DNA of 64,000 bases from positions 868,001 to 932,000 of the forward strand of contig CP151794.1 of assembly GCA_041860225.1 (NCBI GenBank). The letters run 5' to 3'. The DNA is from Magnimaribacter mokuoloeensis. GTDB lineage: Bacteria; Pseudomonadota; Gammaproteobacteria; Magnimaribacterales; Magnimaribacteraceae. The notes beneath the pieces are model-generated. The model did not search any database. It was not told the DNA's origin and was given only the letters and a program-made list of their open reading frames with translations. Numbering within the stretch: position 1 is the stretch's first letter; each line of letters begins with the position of its first letter. Shown piece after piece: positions 27,295 through 36,300 of this stretch. A program made the position numbers and the translations under genes.

Positions 27295-28206
27295 ATGAAA
27301 CAATTTTCAAAAAATTTACTTTCTGCAATTTCTGGATTGGCACTTGCCTTACTTCCTCAGATATCTGTTGCTGATGAGGGAACAGATGAGAACCAGACAG
27401 CAGCTGATGAAGGTGCTGCTGCCGGAGGTGCAGCTGCCGGAGATGCAGCGGCTAAGCAAGCTATCGGCGGAGTAAGCGCTGGTACAGTAGCAGCAGTAAT
27501 TGCAATTGCAGCAGCTGCAGCTGCCATTTCTGATAGTGGATCAGGAGGTGGTGGAATAACGCCTACGCCTACGCCTACGCCTACGCCTACTCCTACTCCT
27601 ACTCCTACTCCTACGCCGACGCCTACGCCGACGCCTACGCCTACGCCTACCATTGAGGAGTATGTAACTGAGGTGGTAGTAGATGTAGCTGGAACTGCTG
27701 CTCAGACAAACGTGACCGGAACAGCTACTAGAGCAACAGGAGCTACTGCAACAAGATTATCTGGTAATACAGCCACTAGAACTACTGGAGCAACCGCCAC
27801 TAGAACTACTGGAGCAACCGCCACTAGAACAACAGGAGCTACTGCCACTAGAACAGTAGCTGGAACTGCAACTAGAACAGTAGCTGGAACTGCAACTAGA
27901 ACAGTATCCGGTACTGGAACTGCAACTACATCAACTGGTTTAGTTGTTGTTGTACCAACAGTGGTAGTTGAAACATATGATACCGTCAATACTGAAGTAT
28001 ATGATACTGTCGATACAGAAACATATGAGACAGGTGAAGTTGAAACATATGCGACTGGTGAAGTTGAAACCTTCGACGTAGTTGAAGAATATGAGACTGT
28101 TGAATCTTACGAAACTACAGAAGTTTATGATACAACTGAAACTGTTCCTGCTGTCGCAGCTTCTACAGCAACAGCAACAGCAACAGCTACAAGAGAAGTT
28201 AATTAA
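27295..28206 (+). CDS. Exported Ala/Thr-rich repeat protein, YjbE (GfcA)-like
   Basis: A 303-residue low-complexity protein: signal peptide (about 1-26, cut near VADEG), an Ala/Gly-rich part with a hydrophobic stretch (about 62-80), a GSGGGG hinge, a Pro-Thr run (about 90-118), eight-residue repeats of the type TGATATRT (about 140-205), acidic repeats like VETYDTV (about 222-285), and a Thr/Ala end. Codon-level repeats keep the frame. No Cys. E. coli YjbE/GfcA has the same plan in miniature: signal, Ala-rich hydrophobic part, GGG hinge, Thr-rich tail, and it is encoded next to yjbF and yjbH, as here, though facing them. The YjbE-like call is inference; its exact role in surface polymer is unknown. 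Confidence 0.8.
   Translation: MKQFSKNLLSAISGLALALLPQISVADEGTDENQTAADEGAAAGGAAAGDAAAKQAIGGVSAGTVAAVIAIAAAAAAISDSGSGGGGITPTPTPTPTPTPTPTPTPTPTPTPTPTPTPTIEEYVTEVVVDVAGTAAQTNVTGTATRATGATATRLSGNTATRTTGATATRTTGATATRTTGATATRTVAGTATRTVAGTATRTVSGTGTATTSTGLVVVVPTVVVETYDTVNTEVYDTVDTETYETGEVETYATGEVETFDVVEEYETVESYETTEVYDTTETVPAVAASTATATATATREVN
27559..27650. repeat. Hexanucleotide repeat coding for (Pro-Thr)n
   Basis: About fifteen copies of a six-base unit (CCTACG with CCTACT and CCGACG variants) lie in frame and encode the Pro-Thr linker. A six-base unit keeps the frame, so copy-number change would lengthen or shorten the linker without breaking the protein. Confidence 0.9.
27716..27925. repeat. 24-base tandem repeats coding for TGATATRT units
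   Basis: Eight to nine imperfect 24-base units (for example ACTAGAACTACTGGAGCAAC plus four bases) encode the ATRT repeats. Two adjacent units around 27852-27899 are identical, a sign of recent duplication. The repeats are continuous without spacers. Confidence 0.85.
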
Positions 28207-28221
28207 GTTTTAATTAACATA

Positions 28222-28250
28222 AAAAAAGCCCCGTCTATCGGGGCTTTTTT
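28222..28250. terminator. Bidirectional intrinsic terminator
   Basis: A perfect hairpin: arms AAAAAAGCCCCG (28222-28233) and CGGGGCTTTTTT (28239-28250) around a five-base loop. Runs of T on both strands let it serve both the repeat protein gene and the convergent yjbF-like gene. The stop codon of the latter (28235-28237) lies in the loop. Confidence 0.92.
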
Positions 28251-28891
28251 GTTACTTCATAATAAATAGGGGGAAGCTTTGGTGAGATGCTTTGCCTTGA
28301 TATCCACACGTAACCTTTCTCATCTGTCCAATACTCGTTTAACTCTGACCAGTTTACTTCTTTAGAATATAAACTTTCTTCAATCTTTTTGAGCTTGAGA
28401 TTAACTAAAGAAAGATTTTTATCTTGGTAATCACCTACGCTGAAAGAAGACATGACTTTAAGATTATTTAATAAGGGTTTTTCAAAAGAATAATAAGAGT
28501 TAAATATTAAGTTTTGAAAATTGCTATCTGTCCAATCTATATCAGGTTGCATTATGCTTGTAAGATTGTTAGGCAAGCCTTGAGTCTGTATGATTCTTCC
28601 ATTGCTTATTACAAGATAGACACCATCTGCGCTAACCCAAGTATGTTTACCGTCATTAATCGATTCTAAAATCATTAAGGCTTTAGGACCTTTTCCTATC
28701 TTGACTAACATAGAAGCATAAGGAATAGATGAAATTAAATTTGGATCAATATCATTTTCCTCACCAAACACTGCTTTTTTAATAACTCCAAAAGCTTCAA
28801 CATAGCCAGGTGCAATATTGTTAGGATCTATAGAACTACAAGATGAAAGAAGTGAAATGAGAAATATTTTAGCTACAAAGTTAGGTTTCAT
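28235..28891 (-). CDS. yjbF: YjbF/GfcB-type exopolysaccharide lipoprotein
   Basis: A 218-residue outer-membrane lipoprotein candidate: signal peptide with lipobox LLSSC (Cys near residue 18) and the GfcB/YjbF fold, including ASMLVKIGKGPKALMILES, a WVSADG strand and IIQTQGLPNN. In E. coli YjbF acts with YjbE, G and H in production of an extracellular polysaccharide. The stop codon lies within the loop of the downstream terminator. It overlaps yjbH by 4 bases. Confidence 0.88.
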   Translation of the reverse strand: MKPNFVAKIFLISLLSSCSSIDPNNIAPGYVEAFGVIKKAVFGEENDIDPNLISSIPYASMLVKIGKGPKALMILESINDGKHTWVSADGVYLVISNGRIIQTQGLPNNLTSIMQPDIDWTDSNFQNLIFNSYYSFEKPLLNNLKVMSSFSVGDYQDKNLSLVNLKLKKIEESLYSKEVNWSELNEYWTDEKGYVWISRQSISPKLPPIYYEVTKKPR

Positions 28892-31011
28892 TTCAAAAAT
28901 TCCTCCCAGTCTCTAAGTATTGAATTGCGATTAGTGTCGCCCAAGATACCTATAAGAGGATTGGGTCGGTTTAAAATAGCCCCCCCATCTTTAGTTAGGG
29001 GGTGTAAGCCAAATGATATATTTCCTGATCTAAAATCTGAATAGAACAACTTAGTGGGTACTGAGATGTAGAAACCTTTATCAAAGCTACCCTCTCCAAA
29101 CTCTGCTGCAGAAAGGTTGGTTTTTGTAGCAAAAACTCCAACAGTAAAACCAGTTTTAAACCTTCTTGAGAGATCTAAAGTTACTCCTTTATCACCAGCT
29201 AAATATTTTCCAATTAATAATTGCGAGCGTATAGCATAGGGAAAATCATAATACAGAGCTAAATGACCAGTAACTGTCGAATAATCTCTGAAAGAAAATA
29301 ATTGATTGTAGCCTCTTTGCTTCACTTTGTGAGCTATGAGCCCGATAGCATAATCCTCATCGAAAGGTCTATATAAAACCTCTCCACCAAACCCTCCGAA
29401 CATCGCTTCCAAAAGGCCCAAATCAAATCTTGCATAAATATCTTTGACAGGGTTACTATAATATTCAAATGACATCCTTTCGATGTTGTTCTTACCTTCT
29501 GCTAGATATGATTGGATATCACTCCTGACTCTAGGTATCGTACTCTGACTAGGATTATTAAAATCATCAAAAGTGTCGTAAATACCTATTCCAAAAGAAC
29601 TATACAAGGCAAAATTTCTTGTAAATTTAAGGTTAGTATCTGTCCTCCACCATAATTGTCCTAAATAAAATCCTTCTGGTCCCCCAATTTGATGTCTCAG
29701 GGCTGGTGACATACTCCAGTTAAATTCTGGGAAGTCTATACTAGGGATAAATGAAGCAGTTGTATAAAGCGGATCTTCACTGGGAGAATCTATTTCTGTT
29801 GATAAAAGAAGTTCAGTTGGACTTAATTTATTATTATCAGCTTTTTCAAATGCCTCTCTTCCAATAGAAAACTTTGCAACCTCATAATCACCGTTTTGTG
29901 CGTAAATATTTAATTTTTCTACAGAATCAGGGGCTAAGGCCGAAGCAATTCTTGCAGCCCTTCCAACAGGACGGGTCATAGAATAATATTTAGAAGATGC
30001 AACTGATAAATCAAGTTCTTCTTCTTTTAAACTTGCAGCCTGAATATAGATTGATTCATCTCGCAAACTTAAATTTAGAGATCTATAAAGAACACGATTA
30101 TCCTCTGAAACTCTCTGTTTTTGGCTCTCATTTAACCTCTGTACCGTTTTAGGTTTAGGCTTAGGAATAGTATCTTCGAGGAAATTTCCTTTCAATCGAA
30201 AAGCAAGTCTAAATTGAGAGCCTCGTTCAAACGCTGCAGAAAAATCTACATTTTTTGACCAAGCATAATCAAAACCAGCAGTCAGCCTACTGTTTACCTC
30301 AGAAACTCTTCCCTGGAAATCAGGATTAGATGTGTCATATTCCAATTTAAACCTAAGCCCATACTTTTGCAGGTCATACTCTATTCCCCCAATAAGTGAA
30401 GTAGCGCCAGAAAACCAATTATCTACTGTGAAAGCACCTCCATTACCGGAAGAGGCGTCTCTAACTTTGAAGGAGTCCTTCAGCGACCCAAACGGATTGG
30501 AGATATTATTATCATTTCCCAAGACCCCCCAACCCAGTCCTAGTGAAAAATCAAAATTTCTATATCGTTTGGTCGCAACTATATATTCAGAGCCAAATTC
30601 ACCACTTCCCGCAAGATCTCTTAAACCAATCGCTATTGCTGGAAAAAAATAAGTTTCTTTTTTTATGAGAGCTTTAATGTCAAAACCTTTATCTTTGAGA
30701 GATTGATTTCCACTATATCCAGAGGGGCCATATTTAGCATTTTTTATTTCTGCATATCTGTATGTTGCTTCAAACCAGTTAAATGGTGAAGCGGTTAGAG
30801 ATGTATACTCAATAGGCCATGATGATGAAAAATTAAATCTTAATGAAGCTTCAGGCATCATACGAGCATTTGGAATCTCAAATATCCCAGTATTTCCATA
30901 ATTAGAAGCACTTGGCGTTACCTTATAAGGATAGTAATCTTCCACCGAAGAATGAAGAAACAAGGAAGCCAGTAAACTAATGGGCACTAGCCATAGCTTT
31001 CTCTTATTCAT
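28888..31011 (-). CDS. yjbH: YjbH/GfcD family outer-membrane protein
   Basis: A 707-residue exported protein of the YjbH (GfcD) family. The N terminus has a signal sequence and NYGNTGIFEIPNARMMPEA, the family's opening; many alternating strands follow (for example YDFPYAIRSQLLIGKYLAGD), consistent with one or two beta-barrels in the outer membrane. A hydrophilic segment near 285-400 separates two halves. It probably exports or modifies a surface polymer with YjbF and the Wza-like protein. The final residues (GILGDTNRNSILRDWEEFLK) are the typical YjbH end. Confidence 0.9.
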   Translation of the reverse strand: MNKRKLWLVPISLLASLFLHSSVEDYYPYKVTPSASNYGNTGIFEIPNARMMPEASLRFNFSSSWPIEYTSLTASPFNWFEATYRYAEIKNAKYGPSGYSGNQSLKDKGFDIKALIKKETYFFPAIAIGLRDLAGSGEFGSEYIVATKRYRNFDFSLGLGWGVLGNDNNISNPFGSLKDSFKVRDASSGNGGAFTVDNWFSGATSLIGGIEYDLQKYGLRFKLEYDTSNPDFQGRVSEVNSRLTAGFDYAWSKNVDFSAAFERGSQFRLAFRLKGNFLEDTIPKPKPKTVQRLNESQKQRVSEDNRVLYRSLNLSLRDESIYIQAASLKEEELDLSVASSKYYSMTRPVGRAARIASALAPDSVEKLNIYAQNGDYEVAKFSIGREAFEKADNNKLSPTELLLSTEIDSPSEDPLYTTASFIPSIDFPEFNWSMSPALRHQIGGPEGFYLGQLWWRTDTNLKFTRNFALYSSFGIGIYDTFDDFNNPSQSTIPRVRSDIQSYLAEGKNNIERMSFEYYSNPVKDIYARFDLGLLEAMFGGFGGEVLYRPFDEDYAIGLIAHKVKQRGYNQLFSFRDYSTVTGHLALYYDFPYAIRSQLLIGKYLAGDKGVTLDLSRRFKTGFTVGVFATKTNLSAAEFGEGSFDKGFYISVPTKLFYSDFRSGNISFGLHPLTKDGGAILNRPNPLIGILGDTNRNSILRDWEEFLK

Positions 31012-31017
31012 GCTTAA

Positions 31018-32823
31018 CTAGTTGTTACTAATAGCGGCAATTGCTGCAGCAGAAGTTGCAAGATCAGCTAAAATTGGTGTAACAATTCTGGTTAGACTTA
31101 AAGCGTCGAAAGGTCTAGGATCCCTTGAAATCACAATAGTACTTCCTGGCAAGATATAGTTTCTTGAAGAGAAGAGTGAACGTCTTACAAGTTGAGACTT
31201 TCCATTTGGAAGAATAACAAAAATCTTGTCTTCATCGGCTGCATTATTCAAACCTCCAGATAATTCTATATATTGGTCAACTGAAAGGTCAGGATCAAAA
31301 CCTACTGTAGCTGTATTTAGTACTTCACCCACAATCGATACATAGCTAGGCCTTTTCGGAATGAAAAGAGAGTCACCGTCTTTAAGAGTGAAATTCTTTA
31401 TGGGATCAGTCTTAAGCTTAAGAGTATCTAAATCTACTATCATTCTTCCTGGTGGATTAGAAGCTCTAAGTTTCGTTATTAGAGTCGCTATGGGACTAAG
31501 TGTGAATTCAGTTATCTGTGTTATTTTATCTCCTGTAATTACGTCAATAATTGTATTTTCAAGCTGATCAGCAGATCGGTTAAAAGCTTCTTTTTGGGAT
31601 TGTGCTACATCCTCTCTGAGAAACACTGCACCTTGATGATAAGCTTCATTTGTCATACCACCGGCTCTATTCAATACATCTAAGATGGTATCACCTGGTT
31701 GAATGGAATATTCACCAGGTTTATTTATTTCCCCAAATAGCTTAATCGACTGAGGAGCTAGACCAGCGGTAGAAGATATATTAATAAGATCACCGTCACT
31801 GAGAGGACGATCCAAATTTTGGTCAATATCAAGGGTTATTATTTTCCTTTGTGAGGCTTTTCTATCTACATAGCTCAATTCCAATCTAGTATCTTCCATT
31901 ACATCGGAAATAAATCCTCCTGCCAGCTGAATTGCATCTTTGATTGTCTCACCATCTTTTATTTCATATCTGTAAGGTCGCTTGAAAGCTCCACCAATCG
32001 TGATGCTATCTTCAATAAATGGAACGAAAATAACGTCGCCATCTTGCAAGCTAATGTTGGTAGTAACAGAGCCTTTGAGTAAAAAATCATAGAAATCATA
32101 TGTTGCAATAATTTGATTGTTTCTTTTGATTTGTATATTTCTAAGAGAGCCTTTTTCGCTCACCCCTCCACTGATATAAAGAGCTGTTGAAATAGAGCTC
32201 AGACCACTCATAACATACTTACCGGGCTTATATGCCTCTCCTAATATATATACTCCAATGGATCTCACATCACGTACCGACAGATTCACATCTGTACCTA
32301 AAAGCTCATTCTTAGCTTTTTTCTTCAAGAATTCATTAGCTTCAGAGAAAGTCATGCCCTGGAGATAGACAGGCCCAAGAAGAGGGAGAACCACAAGGCC
32401 CTCTCTATTTATTAGTGTTTTCACTTCAAGTTCTTCACTTCCATAATAGTTAACTAGAAGTTTGTCTCCAGCACCTAGAACGTATGATGCGTTTACAGGA
32501 GTATCACCTACAGGAGCAAATGTTGATGGTGTAAACTTAAAAAAGTTATAACCATATATGCAATCTGAACAATAATCTTCTTCACCTTCAATATCTTCAA
32601 GCTCTGGTTTGAGGATTAAAGAACGACTATCTTCAAAGGTATCTTCTATTTCTTCTTGTAAAGAGGATGCTGTAGTCATCTTACTCTTAACATTTTCTCT
32701 TAAGTCTGGTGGTAATGTTTCTAATAATTCTAATTGGGCAGGAGTAGGCTCTGCCGCAACGGCAAAATTAGAAGAGATTAAAATAAAGAGAAAGAGGTAA
32801 TTTTTTAAAAATTTCTTATTCAT
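31018..32823 (-). CDS. Wza-like polysaccharide export protein with SLBB domains
   Basis: A 601-residue periplasmic/outer-membrane export protein. It has a signal peptide (cut near VAAEP, no lipobox Cys, unlike Wza), a polysaccharide export domain (about 110-200, YVLGAGDKLLVNYYGSEE), then about four SLBB beta-grasp domains (for example VYILGEAYKPGKYV, IKLFGEINKPGEYS and VSIVGEVLNTATVG) and a hydrophobic Ala-rich tail. It starts the minus-strand wza-like/yjbH/yjbF set. No Wzc kinase or glycosyltransferase is nearby. Confidence 0.9.
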   Translation of the reverse strand: MNKKFLKNYLFLFILISSNFAVAAEPTPAQLELLETLPPDLRENVKSKMTTASSLQEEIEDTFEDSRSLILKPELEDIEGEEDYCSDCIYGYNFFKFTPSTFAPVGDTPVNASYVLGAGDKLLVNYYGSEELEVKTLINREGLVVLPLLGPVYLQGMTFSEANEFLKKKAKNELLGTDVNLSVRDVRSIGVYILGEAYKPGKYVMSGLSSISTALYISGGVSEKGSLRNIQIKRNNQIIATYDFYDFLLKGSVTTNISLQDGDVIFVPFIEDSITIGGAFKRPYRYEIKDGETIKDAIQLAGGFISDVMEDTRLELSYVDRKASQRKIITLDIDQNLDRPLSDGDLINISSTAGLAPQSIKLFGEINKPGEYSIQPGDTILDVLNRAGGMTNEAYHQGAVFLREDVAQSQKEAFNRSADQLENTIIDVITGDKITQITEFTLSPIATLITKLRASNPPGRMIVDLDTLKLKTDPIKNFTLKDGDSLFIPKRPSYVSIVGEVLNTATVGFDPDLSVDQYIELSGGLNNAADEDKIFVILPNGKSQLVRRSLFSSRNYILPGSTIVISRDPRPFDALSLTRIVTPILADLATSAAAIAAISNN

Positions 32824-32854
32824 TTGTTTATTCTACAATTTTGTGAAGATAAAG

Positions 32855-33736
32855 CTATTTAGTATTTTTTGGATTTCCGAGGCTCCATCCTAATTTGGTT
32901 CGACATGAAGAAAAAAAACTATGATCTATGGGATGTATCAAAGTCAACTCGGTATTTGCCTTCTGTATAAGGACTTCTTGATCTGAAGTGACTTTTAAAT
33001 TGTCGTGACTATCCATGCTTAGGAAAGCTTTAGACTTTCCTCTAACCTTGAGTTTTATCTGTTTATCTTGACTTGTAATTAAAGTCCTAGCATTCAGGCT
33101 ATGAGGAAACATTGGTAGTAAAGTAAAGGCTTTTACTTCTGGTGAAATAATAGGGCCATTGCCGGACAAAGAATAGGCAGTTGAGCCAGTTGATGTACTG
33201 ACGATCAGGCCATCGGCCTTTTGCCTGTAAACAAATTCATCATCGATGAAAAGATCATATTCTATGAGTTGTGCTATGGAGCCAGAATGTAAAACTATTT
33301 CATTTAAAGCTTTATATTTTTTCTTGGTACCTGCAATTCTTGCTTCAAGAAATATTCTCCGATCTTCAATAAGATCACCAAGCAAGATCCTCTTTAACTC
33401 AAAGGTCAAATCTGAAGGCGGGATATCCGTAAGGAAACCAAGATTTCCTAAATTTATTCCCAAAACAGGGACGCCATGATACCCAAAATTTCTAGCTGAA
33501 CTTAGCAGAGTTCCGTCACCTCCTACTGCGACTATTAGATCAGCCTTCTTGACCAAGGTGCTATCAGAATAAACTTTACATCTAGCATCATTAGATATCC
33601 CGGAAGAGGAAGGAGATAGGCAGTTTACACCAAGATTAGTCAGAACTTCAGTAACCTGACTTGCTATAGAATCAACCTTTTTATCTTTCAAAGAAGAATA
33701 AATGGCAATATTCTTATATTTTAGATTAGCTACCAT
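32855..33736 (-). CDS. nadK: NAD kinase
   Basis: NadK makes NADP from NAD. The ATP-NAD kinase motif AVGGDGTLLSSARN is near residue 70, and NLGNLGFLTD and KADGLIVSTSTGSTAYSLS are also present. I choose ATG 33736 (293 aa); a TTG four codons upstream at 33748 would increase the overlap with the transporter gene to 19 bases. The Wza-like gene ends 31 bases away. Confidence 0.96.
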   Translation of the reverse strand: MVANLKYKNIAIYSSLKDKKVDSIASQVTEVLTNLGVNCLSPSSSGISNDARCKVYSDSTLVKKADLIVAVGGDGTLLSSARNFGYHGVPVLGINLGNLGFLTDIPPSDLTFELKRILLGDLIEDRRIFLEARIAGTKKKYKALNEIVLHSGSIAQLIEYDLFIDDEFVYRQKADGLIVSTSTGSTAYSLSGNGPIISPEVKAFTLLPMFPHSLNARTLITSQDKQIKLKVRGKSKAFLSMDSHDNLKVTSDQEVLIQKANTELTLIHPIDHSFFSSCRTKLGWSLGNPKNTK

Positions 33737-34473
33737 TTTCTTACCCAATAAATAAAAATTGTATCGATGGCTGCAATTATAACCTTAAAAACATATTTGG
33801 TGAGAGCCAACATAAGGGCTGTAGACCAGTCCATTCCAGTAGCGAATACCCAGGTAAATTGATAAATTAAAGTATCTATAAGCTGAGAAGTCATTGTAGA
33901 AAGGTTGTTACGTAACCATAATTTAGAGCCTCCAGTCTTTTGCTTCAACCAATTAAAAAACCAAACATCAAAGCTTTGACTAGCTAAGTAGGCAGTCAAT
34001 GATCCTATAACAAATGCAGGAGAGTAATAGGCTAAAGTGCTTATGGCATTATGGACTTCAAGAGCTGAGCCTGTTATCTCTGAAGGTTTAAATTGTACAC
34101 TCAAGACAAGCGTAATCATCACAGCTATATTTGCTACAAAGCCCAACATTACGGCTCTATTTGCTTCAGCTCTACCATATTTTTCATTGAGGACATCTGT
34201 GGCGAAATAGATCCCCGAATAAAGGATGGCTCCCATACTAACCTTATAGGCTGTTCCAAAAATTATTAATTCGCTTACTTTACCCCCTTGAAGATTGCCC
34301 AGGACTATTCCTAGGACTACGGCAACATAGAGTCCATATTTACCAAAAAATCTATACAACAAGAGAGCAAGTCCAAGGTCATAAACTACGGTGAGCAGCC
34401 AAAGAGATTCCTGACTAAGATTAAAGATATCCAAGGTGATTAATTTTTGGTTATATATTATCTTAAAGAGCAA
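33730..34473 (-). CDS. Queuosine precursor transporter (VUT/YhhQ family)
   Basis: A membrane protein with about six helices and VUT-family motifs: KVSMGAILYSGIYFATDVLNEKYG and, near the end, QLIDTLIYQFTWVFATG. YhhQ of E. coli imports preQ0/preQ1. The ATG at 34473 leaves only 5 bases to the divergent sirtuin start, so a TTG at 34434 (704 bases of gene, fewer residues before the first helix) may be the real start. No queuosine genes are nearby. Confidence 0.88.
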   Translation of the reverse strand: MLFKIIYNQKLITLDIFNLSQESLWLLTVVYDLGLALLLYRFFGKYGLYVAVVLGIVLGNLQGGKVSELIIFGTAYKVSMGAILYSGIYFATDVLNEKYGRAEANRAVMLGFVANIAVMITLVLSVQFKPSEITGSALEVHNAISTLAYYSPAFVIGSLTAYLASQSFDVWFFNWLKQKTGGSKLWLRNNLSTMTSQLIDTLIYQFTWVFATGMDWSTALMLALTKYVFKVIIAAIDTIFIYWVRKW

Positions 34474-34478
34474 GAAAG

Positions 34479-35210
34479 ATGTCTTTAAAACTTGAAGAAT
34501 TAATTAAAAATAGTAACAAACTGGTTTTTTTTACTGGTGCGGGCATAAGTACAAATTCTGGAATACCTGATTTTAGAGGCCCTAAAGGTGTCTGGAAAAC
34601 AGCTACACCTATTTATTTTCAAGATTTTATTTCTTCAAAAGAAAAAAGAATTGAATCTTGGCAAAGAAAGTTTGGAAACGAATTAAGTATAGACTCTGCC
34701 CTGCCAAATGAAGGTCACAAAAAAATTGCAGAAATTATGCAAAATAAAGATTCCTTTCTCATAACCCAGAATGTAGATAACTTACATCAAGATTCTGGAG
34801 TTGATGAAGAAAAAATATCTGAACTACATGGCAATGCCACATACGCAAAGTGTCTTGATTGCAGTAAGAGGTATGAATTAGAGGGTTTAAAGAGAGAATT
34901 TCTCGAAACAAATGAGCCTCCTTTGTGTTCTATCTGCAATGGAATTTTAAAAACAGCAACTATATCTTTTGGACAAGCAATGCCAGAAAGGGAGATGCAA
35001 ATCTCTCAACGAAAGGCAATAGAGTCAGATCTTTTTATTTGTATTGGAACTTCTTTAGCTGTTTTTCCAGCTGCCGATTTACCTCTTCTTGCAAAGGAAA
35101 CGGGTGCTACTCTGGTTATTCTTAATAACGAACCAACACAAATGGATCAATATGCAGATTTAGTAATCAATCGAGATATTTCTGAAGTCTTCTCGGAAAT
35201 ATCAATTTAG
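34479..35210 (+). CDS. cobB: Sir2-family NAD-dependent protein deacylase
   Basis: A 243-residue sirtuin that removes acyl groups from lysine, using NAD. Motifs: GAGISTNSGIPDFRG (20-34), TQNVDNLHQ (97-104), catalytic His in ELHGNA (H117), and the zinc Cys pairs C125/C128 and C150/C153. A sirtuin next to acyl-CoA genes is common and could regulate acyl-CoA enzymes, but that is inference. The + strand -10-like TATATT (34454-34459) sits inside the first codons of the divergent transporter gene. Confidence 0.93.
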   Translation: MSLKLEELIKNSNKLVFFTGAGISTNSGIPDFRGPKGVWKTATPIYFQDFISSKEKRIESWQRKFGNELSIDSALPNEGHKKIAEIMQNKDSFLITQNVDNLHQDSGVDEEKISELHGNATYAKCLDCSKRYELEGLKREFLETNEPPLCSICNGILKTATISFGQAMPEREMQISQRKAIESDLFICIGTSLAVFPAADLPLLAKETGATLVILNNEPTQMDQYADLVINRDISEVFSEISI

Positions 35211-35214
35211 TCTT

Positions 35215-36267
35215 TTAATCATGAGTAAGAGCTACAAGACCCAATAATTTCCCTTCTTTCATTTCTTCTAAGGTTCTATTTGCTTCTGAGACATTTCTTG
35301 TCTCTACATCTACAGGATCAATTTTACCTGCAACTACAAGTTCCATTAGTTCTTCCATATCGCCTAAAGGTCCTACATAAGAACCCATTAATTTCTTTTC
35401 AGTAAGGGCCTGCATAGGGAGAGGCAAAGTTAGCTGTCCTCCGAAAAGCCCCACTACTACGTAGCTTCCTCCTCGAGCTAGCAAGTTATATCCAAAATTA
35501 ACAGAAGCTTCAGCCCCAACAAAATCCACAATTGATCTAGCACCACCTTCAGTTAATTCCATTATCTGTTCTGCAGCTCCCTCTTCAGAAGAATTTACTG
35601 TTGCAGAAGCTCCTAATTGCCTTGCCATCCCAAGTTTCTCGTCATCAATATCTACAACAATAGGATTTATACCATAGGCTGCTTTAGCAATTTTAAGCGC
35701 GAGCAGTCCAAGTCCTCCTGCAGAAACTATTACTAGTGAATTATCCTTATTATAGGGTCCGGCTTTCTTAAGAGCGCTATAAGCGGTTAATCCTCTACAT
35801 GCATAACTACCTGCCAAACTATCTGGTGTATCTCCAGCATCAAATAAATATTTAGTATCCGGAACAAGTACATGATCTCCGTAACCACCAGCAACATGAA
35901 TTCCTAAATTAGAATTGTTTGCACAGTAGTGGGTCATATCATCATTACAAAGATCACAATCTCCGCATCCCATCCAAGGATAAGCTACATATTTATTTCC
36001 AATTTCTATTCCTTCAACATCTTCTCCAACTGCAACTATCTCTCCAAAGATTTCATGCCCCATAGTTAGTGGCTCTCCTCCGGGTAGCGGTGACGGTAAT
36101 TGGACTCCTCCTCCTAAATCAAAATAACCATCATGAATATGCACATCTGAATGGCACACTCCACATGCAACAGTCTTTAGAAGAACTTCTTTGCCTTTTG
36201 GCTTAGGAGTCTCGATTTCTCTTTGTTCTAATGGTTTGCCATTTTCTACTACTTGATAAGCCTTCAT
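35215..36267 (-). CDS. Zinc-dependent alcohol dehydrogenase
   Basis: A 350-residue medium-chain dehydrogenase with the full zinc set: catalytic C38 (CGVCHSD) and H71-E72 (GHE), and structural C101, C104, C107 and C115. The NAD-binding motif is SAGGLGLLALK. It probably oxidises a primary alcohol or reduces an aldehyde; the substrate is unknown. A good ribosome site (GGGGA, 7 bases before ATG) supports the start. It ends 4 bases from the convergent sirtuin gene, without a terminator. Confidence 0.93.
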   Translation of the reverse strand: MKAYQVVENGKPLEQREIETPKPKGKEVLLKTVACGVCHSDVHIHDGYFDLGGGVQLPSPLPGGEPLTMGHEIFGEIVAVGEDVEGIEIGNKYVAYPWMGCGDCDLCNDDMTHYCANNSNLGIHVAGGYGDHVLVPDTKYLFDAGDTPDSLAGSYACRGLTAYSALKKAGPYNKDNSLVIVSAGGLGLLALKIAKAAYGINPIVVDIDDEKLGMARQLGASATVNSSEEGAAEQIMELTEGGARSIVDFVGAEASVNFGYNLLARGGSYVVVGLFGGQLTLPLPMQALTEKKLMGSYVGPLGDMEELMELVVAGKIDPVDVETRNVSEANRTLEEMKEGKLLGLVALTHD

Positions 36268-36300
36268 AAATCTTCCCCAGTTAATGTTTTGTTATGCTTA

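Noticed and set aside
27716..27925. CRISPR-like array of 24-base repeats
   Set aside because: The repeats have no spacers, are in frame within a signal-peptide protein, and no cas gene is near.
27357..27989. Long minus-strand open frames rich in Val-Gly and Val-Ala opposite the repeat gene
   Set aside because: They are mirror images of the Pro-Thr and Thr-Ala-rich repeats in the real gene; no start signal or family match.
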